A DNA stretch of 64,000 bases from Pyricularia pennisetigena (Eukaryota > Ascomycota > Sordariomycetes > Magnaporthales > Pyriculariaceae): contig NC_043742.1 in assembly GCF_004337985.1 (NCBI RefSeq), positions 1,784,176 to 1,848,175 on the forward strand. Direction: 5' to 3'. Within the stretch, counting starts at the first letter, position 1. Every line of letters starts with the position of its first letter. Shown here piece after piece: positions 34,147 through 45,243 of this stretch. A program made the translations under genes and the position numbers. The notes under the pieces are model-generated. The model ran no database searches. It was not told the DNA's origin and was given only the letters and a program-made list of their open reading frames with translations.

Positions 34147-35386
34147 CTATTTTGGAGCCAAGGAGCTGTCCTGATTCAGCAGCTCCCTTGCCGCCACAAT
34201 CTCGCTCTCCTCGTAGCCCCTCCAATTGTGTTCCCCTGCAGACCACCGCCGCACTATTTCTCCCAGCTTTCGGGTGGCTAGCTCGTCCAGCTTTTGCAAT
34301 GTGGTACTGTCCGGCAGTGCCAAATCGTCCGCGTCATCTCCTTTCCGCGTCTGCGCGTAGGGTTTATCCTTGAGGAGACGCGATGTCACCTGGAATCACG
34401 CGCAAATGGGTCTGGTTAGCTTCGCTTGGTGACAGAGTGTGAAGAGGGGGATGGTGGTTGAAAAGTCTCACAAGCTTAAGGCCATAATATCCCCGCAAGT
34501 AATCGTCACAAAGCTCAACACTGCGGCAGAACCTCTTGATTGCCTCTGCCAACTGTTTTGCAGCTGCTGCATCATTGGACTGTGTCGCCGTCGCTGCCAT
34601 ATACAGGACCTCGCCTGATCTAGCATGGATCTGGATATCGTGATAACGTCGGTCAGCTTTGTAACCCGAACGGCCCGCAGACGTCTGCGAAGAAGACGGT
34701 ACTGACATTCCATGCGTTTGGCTGAAGCACCAAAACCTCCTCCAGCGCATATATGGCCTGTGAATACATTCCTTGCGCCAAGTAAACATCTGCCAGCTCA
34801 GCCCACGCCTCGGCGTCCGTCGGCGACATGTCAACAAGTGCCAGAAGGCCAGATACAGCATCCGGCGTCCTGTCTAGTGATCTGAGCAACGCTATCCTCC
34901 GTTTTGCGATGGGCTGCATGGTGATTTCCACGAAAATCTCTATCAGCACAAGTTCTACCCCATGAAGATGCGCATGTGCGATGGAATGTTGCCTGTTTGC
35001 CAACTCACAATGTTGTTTTCCTCCTCGGCCAGTATACTGTCATATTCCTTCAGAATCACTTCCAGCTCTGTATTGTTCTTTGCAGTCGCCTCCTTGACCA
35101 GCCCCTTGAAGGCCATCATGCGCTCATTCTTGTCCCCGAACCTCTTTATCAACCTCTCCAGACACTTATGCGCCGACAGGTCGTCCCCCGTACGCAAACA
35201 TGCTAGCAGTAGGTTCTCGTAGGTAATCCACAGCTCAGCGGTTTCGGGGGCGGAAAAAAGTGAAAGCAGCGGCGTCGACGATATACTTTCAGGCAAGTTA
35301 TTGAGGATGCTGGGTGCAAGAGTAGCTTGTTGCCGCGCCGCTTCTGGTGATAGGTGGCTTGGTGGATGGAGTAGTGAGGGCGGCAT
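34147..35386 (-). CDS. EMC2: ER membrane protein complex subunit 2 (TPR protein)
   Basis: Four exons, 35386-35009, 34913-34707, 34630-34472 and 34389-34147, all joined in phase 0, give 328 residues. EMC2 is the cytosolic TPR subunit of the EMC insertase that helps place tail-anchored and multipass proteins in the ER membrane. TPR-like helices are visible: ELWITYENLLLACLRTGD, SAHKCLERLIKRFGDKNERM, PIAKRRIALLRSLDRTPDAV, DAEAWAELADVYLAQGMYSQ and AIYALEEVLVLQPNAW, followed by AAAKQLAEAIKRFCRSVELC and RGYYGLKL. These match the Oca3/TTC35 family in order and length. The ATG at 35386 is the first in frame. The second exon starts at a GCAG acceptor that gives ENNI-PIAKRR, the family-like junction. 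Confidence 0.9.
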
Positions 35387-35964
35387 CTCGAGTTGGTCGT
35401 TCGGCTTTTGCAAGCTCGAATTAAGTGGAAATGAGTTGGGCGCAGTGCAAGTGCCGATCTATCGGGATGAATGCGATATTGAGGAATTGTACGGCGGTGA
35501 GATTAGTTTAGATGGAGATGTGTCGTGATATTGAAGAGCCTATCATACATATATATCTGTAGGAAGGCTAGACCCAAATGACTGGAGATTCGCAGCAAGA
35601 ACACCATTAAGCACAGTGTTAATGAGCTCATTGTGGGGGATTGTACAGTGCGTACTACCAGCATCCTACGTGGGGTAGGTTTTGGACGCCTTGATCAAGA
35701 ACCGCTCAACAACTGGAGACACACATGCCATCGTATCTTCAAACCACCTGCAGTTGCCTGATCATCAATCTTCCCAAAACCTAAACGATGCATTTTCTCA
35801 CCAGACGATACGACTAGAGTGTTCAAAGCTCATCAACATCATGAACGCGAACCGTGGACGGAGCGAGCATTTGAACCTTTGGACCGATCCGAACCCCTCC
35901 TGACTGCCTCGACGGCCATCCTTCCCGATTGTTCACCAGTTTCAGGAGCTGGGATTCTGTCACC
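35387..35964. promoter_or_regulatory. divergent promoter, EMC2 / AP-3 delta
   Basis: A 578-base head-to-head gap with no coding potential. The AP-3 5' leader must lie in its right half. Confidence 0.5.
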
Positions 35965-38900
35965 ATGTAGGATCTTATAGCTATTGCCAATGAGACTCCA
36001 GGACACTAATGGCGTATTAGGTTTGAAAAATCACTTCTCGACCTCATCCGAGGCGTACGGAACCATCGGGGCAACGAGCGCGAATACATACAAAACTGCT
36101 TGAAAGAATGCCGTGCCGAAGTAAAAAGTCAGGACATGGACCTCAAGGCTACGGCCCTGCTGAAGCTTGTGTACCTCGAAATGATGGGCCATGACATGTC
36201 CTGGGCATCCTTCCATGTCCTTGAGGTCATGTCCTCCCCCAAAATTCACCAGAAGCGGCTCGGCTACCTTGGCGCTGTACAGACCTTCCGTCCTGACACT
36301 GAAGTCCTCATGCTCGCGACCAACTTGCTCAAAAAGGACCTCATGGCCACCGCCCCGAATACGATCGCTCTTCCGATTATCACCTTGCCACACATAATCA
36401 CACCCTCACTCGCTCTGTCCGTCCTGGCGGACCTGCTGCCACGCCTGAGCCACTCCCACGCCTCGATTAGGAAGAAGACTATTGTGACGTTGTATCGGCT
36501 TGCGTTGGTATATCCAGAGACTCTGAGAGCGGCCTGGCCAAAGATTAAAGACCGCTTGATGGATAAGGATGAAGACCCAAGCGTGACTGCTGCCATTGTT
36601 AATGTGGTGTGTGAGCTGGGGTGGAGGCGACCACACGACTTCTTACCACTGGCCCCTAGGCTATTTGAGCTACTTGTAGAGGGTGGCAACAACTGGATGG
36701 CCATCAAACTCATTAAACTCTTTGCAACGCTTACACCCTTGGAGCCTCGACTGATACGAAAACTGTTACCCCCCTTGACTGACATCATCAGGACAACCCC
36801 AGCTATGTCTTTGCTATACGAGTGCATCAATGGCATTATCCAAGGTGGTATCTTGGGAAGCCCGGATGACATTAGTGGGACAGAAGAGATTGCCACGCTT
36901 ATTGTGTCCAAGTTGCGCGGAATGATAATGATAGACGGAGATCCTAATCGTGAGTTACTATCAGTCTGGGTTGGATTTTTCATGGACTCCTGCTCTTCAA
37001 ATGTACTGACATCTTTTGCAAAACCTACGCAGTGAAATACGTTGCTCTTCTTGCCTTTAACAAGATCGTGACGACCCATCCTTTCCTTGTTGCCGAGCAG
37101 GAGGATGTCATCCTCGAATGTATAGATAGCCCGGATATCACCATCCGCATCAAAGCTTTGGATCTGGTTCAGGGAATGGTCAGCGCAGACAACCTCGAGT
37201 CAATTGTCAGTCGATTGATGCGACAGCTCAAGGTCGCTTTTGAAGGAGACAGACAGCCGAAACAGACCCAGACAGACTCTGCCGACTTGGAAGATGATGG
37301 GTTATCAAATATCAACACCAAATCCAGGGCTCCTGATTCATCACCACCTCTCCCAGAAGATTACAGGATAGACGTCATCGGCAGGATCATTCACGTGTGC
37401 TCGCTAGACAACTACAACAACCTCCTTGACTTCGACTGGTACATCGACATTCTCACCCAGCTTGTACGCATGGCTCCTGTCGTACGAAGAAAGGAAGACG
37501 AGGACGACAGCTTTGTTGCTACAGCAAGAACGCGCGCAACCGACATCACCGAGAGAATAGGCGATGAGCTACGAAGTATAGCTGTCAAGGTCCAGGCCAT
37601 CAGGGGCTCTGCAGTGCGCGCGGCCGAGTCTATTATCTCTGGTCTTGGGTCCGAATCGGCAACCACAACCAAGGTGGTGGGTCCGGTGTCTTGGATTCTT
37701 GGAGAGTACGCCTCCTTCTTGGCACGTCCAGAGGATACCATGAATGCGATTTTGCACGCCCTAGCAAAGACGCAGTATCCCGAGGTGGCGGCCGTTTCCA
37801 TGCATGCAATCATGAAGATATTTGCGCTTGTTGTTGGTGATGAGCGATCACAATGGACAGCTGAGCGTAAAGCCAAGATATCTCTATTGATGACGCGACT
37901 GCTACATACCTTGGAGCCTTTCCCATCACATCCAAATCTCGAGGTACAGGAACGGGCTGTGCAGTTCACAGAACTCCTCAAGCTCACCGCAGAGGCTGTT
38001 TCTGGACAAGATGCATCTACGGATGAAGTTTACCAGGATCCGCCTCTGCTACTTACACAAGCCTTACCTTCCCTATTCACTGGATGGGAGTTAAACTCTG
38101 TTGCATTGGGCGCGCAAAAGAACGTGCCCCTCCCCGAGGGCCTGGACCTTGACCAGCCCATCAACCCTAACCTGGAGAGATTGCTGGCGGAGGCGCACAT
38201 TCTAAACTTGCCTGCAGATGAAGACGACGAGTTTGAGATATACTACCACCAGAAGCCTGCCCCGACAAGCGTATCTTCATCTGAGCCGGCTATTAAGAGA
38301 CTCGCGGACGCGCCTGATGAGGTGTCTGGCTCTTACCAGAACGCCGGGGAAGAGAGCTATCTTGATGCTGACATCTTGGCTCGGAGAAAGGCAGAGCGCA
38401 TGGACAAGAACAAAGACGATCCTTTCTATATACATAATACCTCATCCGGAGTGTCGAGAACATCAACGCCGATACACAATATCTTGAAAAGAGAAAACGG
38501 CTCGGATCTGGATATAGACTCCATTCCTATTATGGCGTTGGATTTGTCAAAGGTGGACGACGCAGCACCACAGAAACCGCCCGCCCCATCGCCAAGACCT
38601 AAGTCGAGGCAGCGTGTTGTCGTTGCGGCAGATGAAACCCTTGCAGGGAGCGGGAGGTCGACTCCGGGGAACTACGACTCGGAGAACACAAATTCAGATG
38701 GCGGAAGAAGGACCGCCGCAGGCAAAAGCAAGCAGCAGAAGAGGCCAAAGAACTCACTGCTGCAAGTTGACTCGAGCCATATTGGTGCGCTGAGTCTGCA
38801 CGGCCGCGCCGATGAAGAGGCGGTCAGTAGTGTCGACCCAGAGCTTCAGAAGCGCGAGGAGGCGGAGATGGCAGCGGCCATGAAGGAGGTGGAGCGCTTG

Positions 38901-39197
38901 CGGCTCGAGATGCAGCGCGCCAACGAAAGGATCCAAGTCGCGCAGGGGGTGCCGGCCGAGGGCGTAGCCGTCGTCCAGAAGAAGAAGAAAAAGAAGAAGG
39001 CCGTTCCGGATGGCGAGGGCGGCGATGATGCCTCTTCTGTAGCGAAGCCGAAGAAGAAAAAGAAGAAGCCCCCGGTCGCGCTAGGTGGCGAGGTGGATGC
39101 TGGTGCTGCTGCGGCTGAGGGGGAGGTGGTTACAAAACCCAAGAAGAAGAAGAAAAAGCCAGCTGCAGAGGGAGAAGGGCCTATTCGTGACTCGTGA
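35965..39197 (+). CDS. APL5: AP-3 adaptor complex subunit delta
   Basis: Exons: 35965-35966 (AT only), 36021-36949 and 37033-39197, giving 1031 residues. AP-3 delta is a large subunit of the coat that sorts cargo from Golgi/endosomes to the vacuole. The start MFEKSLLDLIRGVRNHRGNE is classic for the family, but its ATG exists only after splicing: AT at 35965-35966, an intron GTAGGA...CTAATGGCGTATTAG, then G. The alpha-solenoid continues with KSQDMDLKATALLKLVYLEM and NPL-type repeats, and across intron 2 reads GDPN-LKYVALLAFNKIV. The hinge contains KAERMDKNKDDPFYI, and the C-terminus has three runs of 6-8 lysines. The C-terminal ear is short and charged. It is divergent from EMC2. Confidence 0.9.
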
Positions 39198-40041
39198 TTA
39201 ATTTAATTGCAGGTCCATGGAAGTAAATCTTAGGGGAGGCCTTAGTGCTTCTGCACGACCACAATTTTCTTCAACGGATAGTGATATATGAAAACAAACT
39301 TAGCTGTGGAAAGCCTGGAGATAAATCAAGGGACTTAATTATGCAGAAATAACAACAATTTTGATGCGATGATTGATCTAAGTAGACGCCTCGTCAATTT
39401 TGTTGTTTGTAGGTACAGATTCGGTCTTTTGTGGCAATTGCCATGTATGCCTTTGGTCTCGACCCCAATCAACCCAGGTGGTCCAATATCAAAGACGCCT
39501 TCATAAACTCTTTTGGCGCCAAACCAGGTGCAGTCAAGCACGTAGATGGACATACCGCCTAATGGACACACCGAAGAAACCCACGGGATGCATCAAATTC
39601 AAGTCTGACGTTTGTGGTTTGAGCAAACATTGAATTCTTCATACTACGTCTAGGAGTATGGCAAAATATCGCTCCAAGGTAGCCTCTAGTCATGATTACA
39701 TCAGTCCTGGATAAATTATACATTTTGGTTTTATCAATAATCTAGAACCCCAATCACTGTGAACGCCTATGAACTCCAAGCCCGAGGCAAAGCCAAACAA
39801 AACAGCCGCTTGCTTGTGCCCAAATGAATTAATGATGAAGAATGAGCAAGGTAAGGTCCTTGGCAGGAATTGCATTGTAGGGACAATCACATCGGCATCA
39901 TCGCATACCAGACCCGGGCCGCCTCACCAACAGAACCACATCCCTCCCTGCCATGTATCGTCTGGCAAGCGGCTGTGGCTGCTGGTCATCCTCATCCTTC
40001 TTGACCAATACCCGATCACCTCCATGCCGCGGAGGCCAAGC
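39198..40041. other. convergent intergenic region (AP-3 delta / Sfk1-like)
   Basis: Nothing coding is supported. It should hold both 3' ends. A long + strand frame from 39769 runs antisense into the next gene and is a shadow. Confidence 0.6.
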
Positions 40042-41122
40042 CTAAAAGTTCTGCGGCACGGGCGGACGCTGATAGTATTCCCTATCCGTGTGCGACAGGG
40101 CACCGGTGCCAAACGGACCGCCGCCCGCACCGGCGCCAACACCACCAGGAGCCGTGGAGTCGGATTCGATCCTGCCCTCCTCGGTCGCGCTGGCGGAGCC
40201 GCCGCGGTAGCGCTGGGCCATGGGAGGTTCGGCCATGCCCTTGGTCCTGAAGGCGCCGCCGGCCAGAGGACGAGTGTATGGCTTCCCGTTCTTTGTGTAG
40301 ACGGCCGGGTACAGGTCGACGTAGAAGGAGAAGACGTAAAAGGAGAAGACGACGGCGATGACCCACTCGAGGATTGCCGCGGCGTTGAACTCGCGGAGGC
40401 GGTTAGCGATGCCGAAGCCGACGCAGAGGAGGATCTCGACGATGATGAAGACAAGTTTGATCCAGAATGAGGTGCGAAGGACGCGGTGATCTCGGTTGCC
40501 TGCGGTTTTGTGTTTGGTAAGCTTGGAACCAGTGGATAGTTGTGGGGGATCGTCAAGACTCACGACCGAGACGCTGGTACTCCCAGCAGATAAAGATGGC
40601 ACTGATTGTATATCCACCAATGAAGAGACTTAAGAATATATTGTGCAACCTGTTGTGGCTTGCTGTGTCGAAGATGCTGAGCATGATCAGGCCCACTGTG
40701 CCCACGACGGCGAATGCAATAGTCTAACGTAAACGCGAGAACCGTCAGCAGATGGCACGCAGTTGATAGGACCCCGCCAAGCACATCATGCATGGCCAAA
40801 TCTGGGACGGACTTACCAGGCCTGACAAGATCTTCTCTCCCATGGTAGAATTGGGCACGAGCCTGCCCTTGTGCCTCAACCACCTGTCGGCGAGGAAACC
40901 CGCGTCGAGAAAGATGGTTGTAATGACGCAGCCCGTAATGAAGAGCGGCTTGAGCCTGTAAGCACCGGCATCGCTGATGTAGGCGATGGTCTGATTCTCG
41001 CTCATGCTGCCGTAGTGTATGCGGTTCTCGTTGACGGTCCAGTTGAGCAATAGGCCGAGCAGGGTGGCAAGCCATACGACGCCCGATATTATGGGCAAGA
41101 TCCAATATGATATTCGCAGCAT
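40042..41122 (-). CDS. Frag1/DRAM/Sfk1-family membrane protein
   Basis: Three exons: 41122-40817, 40723-40564 and 40499-40042, giving 307 residues. Six membrane spans can be placed: YWILPIISGVVWLATLLGLLL, LFITGCVITTIFLDAGFLAD, IAFAVVGTVGLIMLSIFD, IFLSLFIGGYTISAIFICW, FWIKLVFIIVEILLCVGFGI and ILEWVIAVVFSFYVFSFYVD. The order and the sequence between them fit the family that includes yeast Sfk1, a plasma-membrane partner of the PI4-kinase Stt4, and animal DRAM. The first loop has two N-glycosylation sequons (NWT and NQT). The C-terminal 90 residues are Gly/Ala/Pro-rich and cytosolic. The ATG at 41122 (MLRISYW) is preferred to one further upstream because the extension is not membrane-like. Exact function is inferred by family only. 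Confidence 0.86.
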
Positions 41123-42212
41123 CTTGCAAGAGGTGTTTTGCTTTCCTTTGGTGTGAGTGGTAGAAAAAAGTTTGTTGCCCGAGTATAATACTGACAAGAT
41201 ATGCCAGATACTACTATGGGGTTTGTAAATGTAGAATCAAACCAAACGAATGTGGGTTGTGCTCCAAACAAAAAAGCCCCTAGAAACGTAGGCCAAGGCA
41301 AGGCACCAAGCAGAGGCACCAAGACTAAAGTGATTGCTAGTCTGGGTTGGCGACTGTTGTCATCGGCCTCCCTATGACGGCACTGTTGGCGTCGGCCGAT
41401 ATCTAGCGTGACAAGTTGCGATGAGGGCAAAGCCGTCGTTCTTCTTTTTTTTCGAACCGTCGGGAGGCGCTAACGGTTGGATAGGAGACAAGAGCGATTG
41501 TGATTCTGCCGTGGTATGTGAAGCGATTAGGATTGTTTTTTATTTTTAATTCTTGAGCGGCAGGGGAAGAGAAACAGTCGGTACTCTTATTCCCGATCGG
41601 GTTCTGGGCTTAGAGATCAAACCCGCGGGCGACAAAGTCGTGGTGAAATAAGCAAAAAAAAAAAAAAAAATAATAATACAACAGCTGAGCCACAATATCC
41701 ACGCCTTCGTCTTGGATTTTACACCCGCGAGACACGTACTGAAGGTTGTATGGCGCAGTTCAAACAGCTGTAATGCCGAGGCGTAGCCCTATTTCGAGGT
41801 TTGGACGTGCGCAAGTGTGGTGAGAAAAAGGGTAAGAAAAAAAAAAGCTAATGACGTCAGTTTGCGCGCCTCAGCTGAAATCAAGATTACGTCGAGGTTT
41901 GTTTGGCAAAACCCCCCTGCAACCCTACAAAATACCCCGACTCCGAACATGCTGGAAGGCCCGCTAAATGTGCCCGAGCTTCCCCGTAATGATCTCCCCG
42001 ACTGGGGATATTGAAGCTTGATGCATTTTGGTTCCTTTTTTTTCTGTATAGGTTCCAAGATTTTCGACCAGACAACCGCAACAGGAGTCTTAGGTGGTTA
42101 AGTACAGATCTAAGCCACCCAACTTAACCGCCTTAATCAACAAGAACCCACCAGAGTCTAGACTAAATTCAGTCCCACTCAGGCGGAACAAAAAAACAGA
42201 AGAAAACCCCAA
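41123..42212. other. intergenic, left part of the decay island
   Basis: No gene seen. It holds the Sfk1-like promoter, a 17-base A run at 41654-41670 followed by TAATAATA, and AT-rich DNA. Confidence 0.5.
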
Positions 42213-43628
42213 TCAAGGAACTGCCGATCTTGCTCGAGCAAGGAGACCCTGAAGCCTCTCATCCGACATGTACTCTTCCAACGCACCTTCTCTCCACTCA
42301 TTCCATTCTGGGTCAACCCCAAAGACCCTGGGTATTGCATTAGCCAATGGCAGCGCATATGACCACTTGGACTCCAAGGCCAACCCCCAGAAGAAGCATC
42401 TGATCTTGTCGTCCTCCTTACATGCAGGCAGCTGGAAATAGCTCCGTTGCTTCAACACGCGTGCTAATGCAACGTCATCATCGCTCAACGACACTCTGCC
42501 GTTGCATAGCAAGCTCATGTCAGCTGTCACCAGTGACGGACCAATTGCTTCGTTGAACGGCCCGGTAATGTTCAAGTCATCATCCACTAGCAGATGGCCC
42601 CCTTTGTCGTCGACGTGCTTCAAGTAGAATATCTCCTCGGCCTCTTGAATATCGCCCTCTCTTTGCACCAGTTGAGCGGCGTTATCCTTTAAGAAGCGGT
42701 ATACCAGGTACGCATCAACTGGATACTCGGTATGGAGTTGTCCATCAGCAATGAGTGCTAAGTACTGCTCGGCAAAGGCAGTATAGTAGGTTGCCGAGGT
42801 ATCAAATAGTCCCTCGGAGAAAGCACAACACACCTGTCGCTTGCCACTTCCGAGACTTGGATATCGGAGCCCTGGGGTGTGAGAGATCCGGCCTTCGGGA
42901 ATGGATGCGTGGCAAGTTCAGTCAGGATATCTGCCAGACCTCTTAAAACCCTGGCCTTGTCCTCCTCACTCGCCAGTCTGCCGTCTATCCCATCTCCGGG
43001 CCAAGACTTTCCCGGGAGCTCTTCCATCAACAAGAAGCTGAGGCCGACACCATGATCGGTGCCAGCGCCGTGCACGCCAAAGCCGAAAGCTCGAGGTGCA
43101 GGTACGGCAGTGGTTTCCAAAAACTTCAAAGTTGCGTACTCGCTTCTTACCAGATACCCGGCTAATGATTCCCGGCAACCCAACTGCGCAACTGGCGATT
43201 CGAGGTACCCTCATCAGCCAGTTGGCAGAGCCATCCTGGAAGCGAATGCGGGCGTGATAATTGGCGCTCCCCATAAGCGCGTCCGGTCCGACTCTGGACG
43301 AGTGTTCAATACTGCAATTTTTGCCGCCATTCAAGCTTGAAGCAAGCTTGCAAATAGCCTGATTGTTGATTCTTACTTGAAGACGACCAATCTCTGCGAC
43401 GATATGCGCCACATAGGTTGCATAGTCCGAGACCCGTGAGAACTGTGTCCTTAGAATTGATTCAAGACCACAACCCGGAGCCAAACCACTTAAATCGCCA
43501 ACCTTGTGAAAAGGCAGAGATCGATGGATGCCGCAGAATTGAAGGTTGCAAAAATCACAACCCCCAAAACCCCTCACATTGGTCTTTGCGCAGCCCGGGT
43601 TCGAGCAACTGAAAAATCTAGGCACCAT
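42213..43628 (-). pseudogene. APH-like kinase gene, two frameshifts
   Basis: The region encodes a fungal aminoglycoside-phosphotransferase-fold protein. It begins MVPRFFSCSNPGCAK with a short Cys-rich head, then ANYHARIRFQDGSANWLMRV. The frame must move at the CCC (43171-43173, minus GGG) to reach YLVRSEYATLKFLETT, HGVGLSFLLMEELPG and ILTELATHPFPKAGSL. It must move back at another CCC (42811-42813) to reach FDTSATYYTAFAEQYLALIA, VDAYLVYRFLKDN, YLKHVDDKGGHLLVDDDLNI and FFWGLALESKWSYALPLANA. First and last parts share one frame, so the two indels compensate. After DDDLNITG the segment that should carry the Mg-binding I-D-W motif is missing. Either a pseudogene or assembly error at G runs; the missing motif favours decay. 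Confidence 0.75.
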
Positions 43629-44329
43629 GGTGGCTGGCTGTTGGAAAACGGTCGAAATTTTGAACGAAGTGATCCTTTTTTTTTCTTACTCAATTGAATA
43701 ATCAGGAATCTGGCTCTCCACCTATATAAATCGGTCGGCAGTAAAGTAGCAGGCAGGCTGAAGTTGTTGTCTCCAGCTGGTGAAAGAACCTCGATAAGAA
43801 TCCATGCCAGGTGGACTTGGGGTTTGCCCCTGTGCCAGTTTAAGCCTACAAGGCATTCCACTTTCAGCCACTGCCACTGACCAACGATATTTGGTGTCCC
43901 GTAGTATAGGCGGCCACCTTGACAGTCAGTATCAACTTCTGAATTTATTTACTCGTCCAGCAATTTTATTGTTGATTAGACGGAGCGAAGTTGCCAAATT
44001 TGACTCTAGAAGCATTGAGACGTTTGCAAATATTGGTAGCAATATATTAGACGGGCTGATTGCACGGTAATCACCTCTATAAAAGGTCAGGGATCGCAAG
44101 GCCTCCTTTCTTCCTTCAGAGATATCGCGAAACCACCTATCAAGTGTCTTTCAGTATTCAAGGACTATTTCCGTCATCTACGTTCTCGAAGTAAAAAAAA
44201 ATCTAGAGAAAAGAAGATTGCCGAGTCTCACGAAGACAAAGAATCAGGCGACGAAAATACAGGGCTCAGGGGAGATCAACCAGCAGCTAAATGGCTCTTA
44301 GTAGATATTGAGGCATGACTTCCAGCCTC
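43629..44329. other. intergenic, decay island
   Basis: No gene can be supported. AT-rich DNA with short open frames and no recognisable product. Confidence 0.45.
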
Positions 44330-44645
44330 CGGCAGGTCAACAGTCAACATGTTACCCATCGCCTGTTCTATAGCCACGGATTTGATCATAGGAACTGGCA
44401 CCAGCTCATCCCGAGGCAGCCCGGCCAGTCTCTTAATCGCCTTCATCGCACCAGTTCTCGCACCTACTTTGTCATGACCGCCCTCGGCGAGATGGCCGCC
44501 TTTCTGTAAAGCGCAGAGCCGAAGCCGAAGAGCGCATTCCCAGCCCCATCAGGCAGACCCTTTGGCGCATCCGCTTGTTTTTACATCATGGGTGTCTTGA
44601 CCCTCAGCATGGCGGTCCCTTACAACAACGAAAACGCTGGTCGGA
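44330..44645 (+). pseudogene. amino-acid permease relic, truncated
   Basis: Fragments of an APC-family amino-acid permease appear in changing frames. From 44343: VNMLPIACSIATDLIIGTGT then GSPASLLIAFIAP, then after a shift TYFVMTALGEMAAFL and a stop at 44507. About 30 bases on, IPSPIRQTLWRIRLF (44535-44580) and, in another frame, FYIMGVLTLSMAVPYN (44578-44625). In living permeases these are spans 1-3 and the segment before span 7, with about 150 residues between them; that part is lost here. The rest of the C-terminus is also absent. Frame changes, stops and deletion show a dead gene. Matches are from recall of family sequence, not a search. Confidence 0.72.
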
Positions 44646-45243
44646 GCCACCGAGGCCCAGGTTAGCATGCGAGTTTCAGGTAGCCGAAGACTGGGAGAGA
44701 GTGAGCCAGGAAAAGGCAGCCAAAAATGATACTTTCATGGGAAAGATGACAATAGCATTCATGAAGTTGAGGGATTGAGAGACAAAAGCGCAACATAATG
44801 ATATACCCCGGCAATCACACGATTATTTTAGGATACATGGGATTAACATAGGCGCACTCAGGCGTGTCTGGGTTTTCTTCCATTATTTTTATGGTTTTGA
44901 CGATAAAAGGTACGTGAAATCAGGTGCAAAATGTAAAGTGAAGTAAGTGGTTGTTGGTTGTTATGGTGATGATCATTGAGGTGTGCGGGGATCAAAAACC
45001 CGACCCAGCGCGCATGCACCACCACTAACTACACCAAAGCTCCGCATTCGCTAAACTGATTGATCCTTATTCCTCAACCCAGAGGTTTGAACTGACATCA
45101 CATCATATCACCTAGGTCTGAAGCAACTTCCGGTTTGCACAAAACATTTGGCTGCTTAACAACCAAAGCAACAGTTACCGAAAAAAGAACCGAACGAAAA
45201 AAAAACTTAAAAAACTTTCCAAACCAAACCATCAGTCGCAACC
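44646..45243. promoter_or_regulatory. KIN28 upstream region
   Basis: No coding content seen. The last 150 bases are A/C-rich leader-like sequence directly before the kinase start and should include its promoter. Confidence 0.45.

Noticed and set aside
39769..40470. 233-codon + strand frame over the Sfk1-like gene
   Set aside because: Antisense shadow of a well-supported membrane-protein exon; the predicted protein is low-complexity and acidic-repeat-like.
43545..43610. GGTTCGAGC resembling a tRNA B box
   Set aside because: No matching A box or cloverleaf around it, and it lies in the first exon of the kinase pseudogene.
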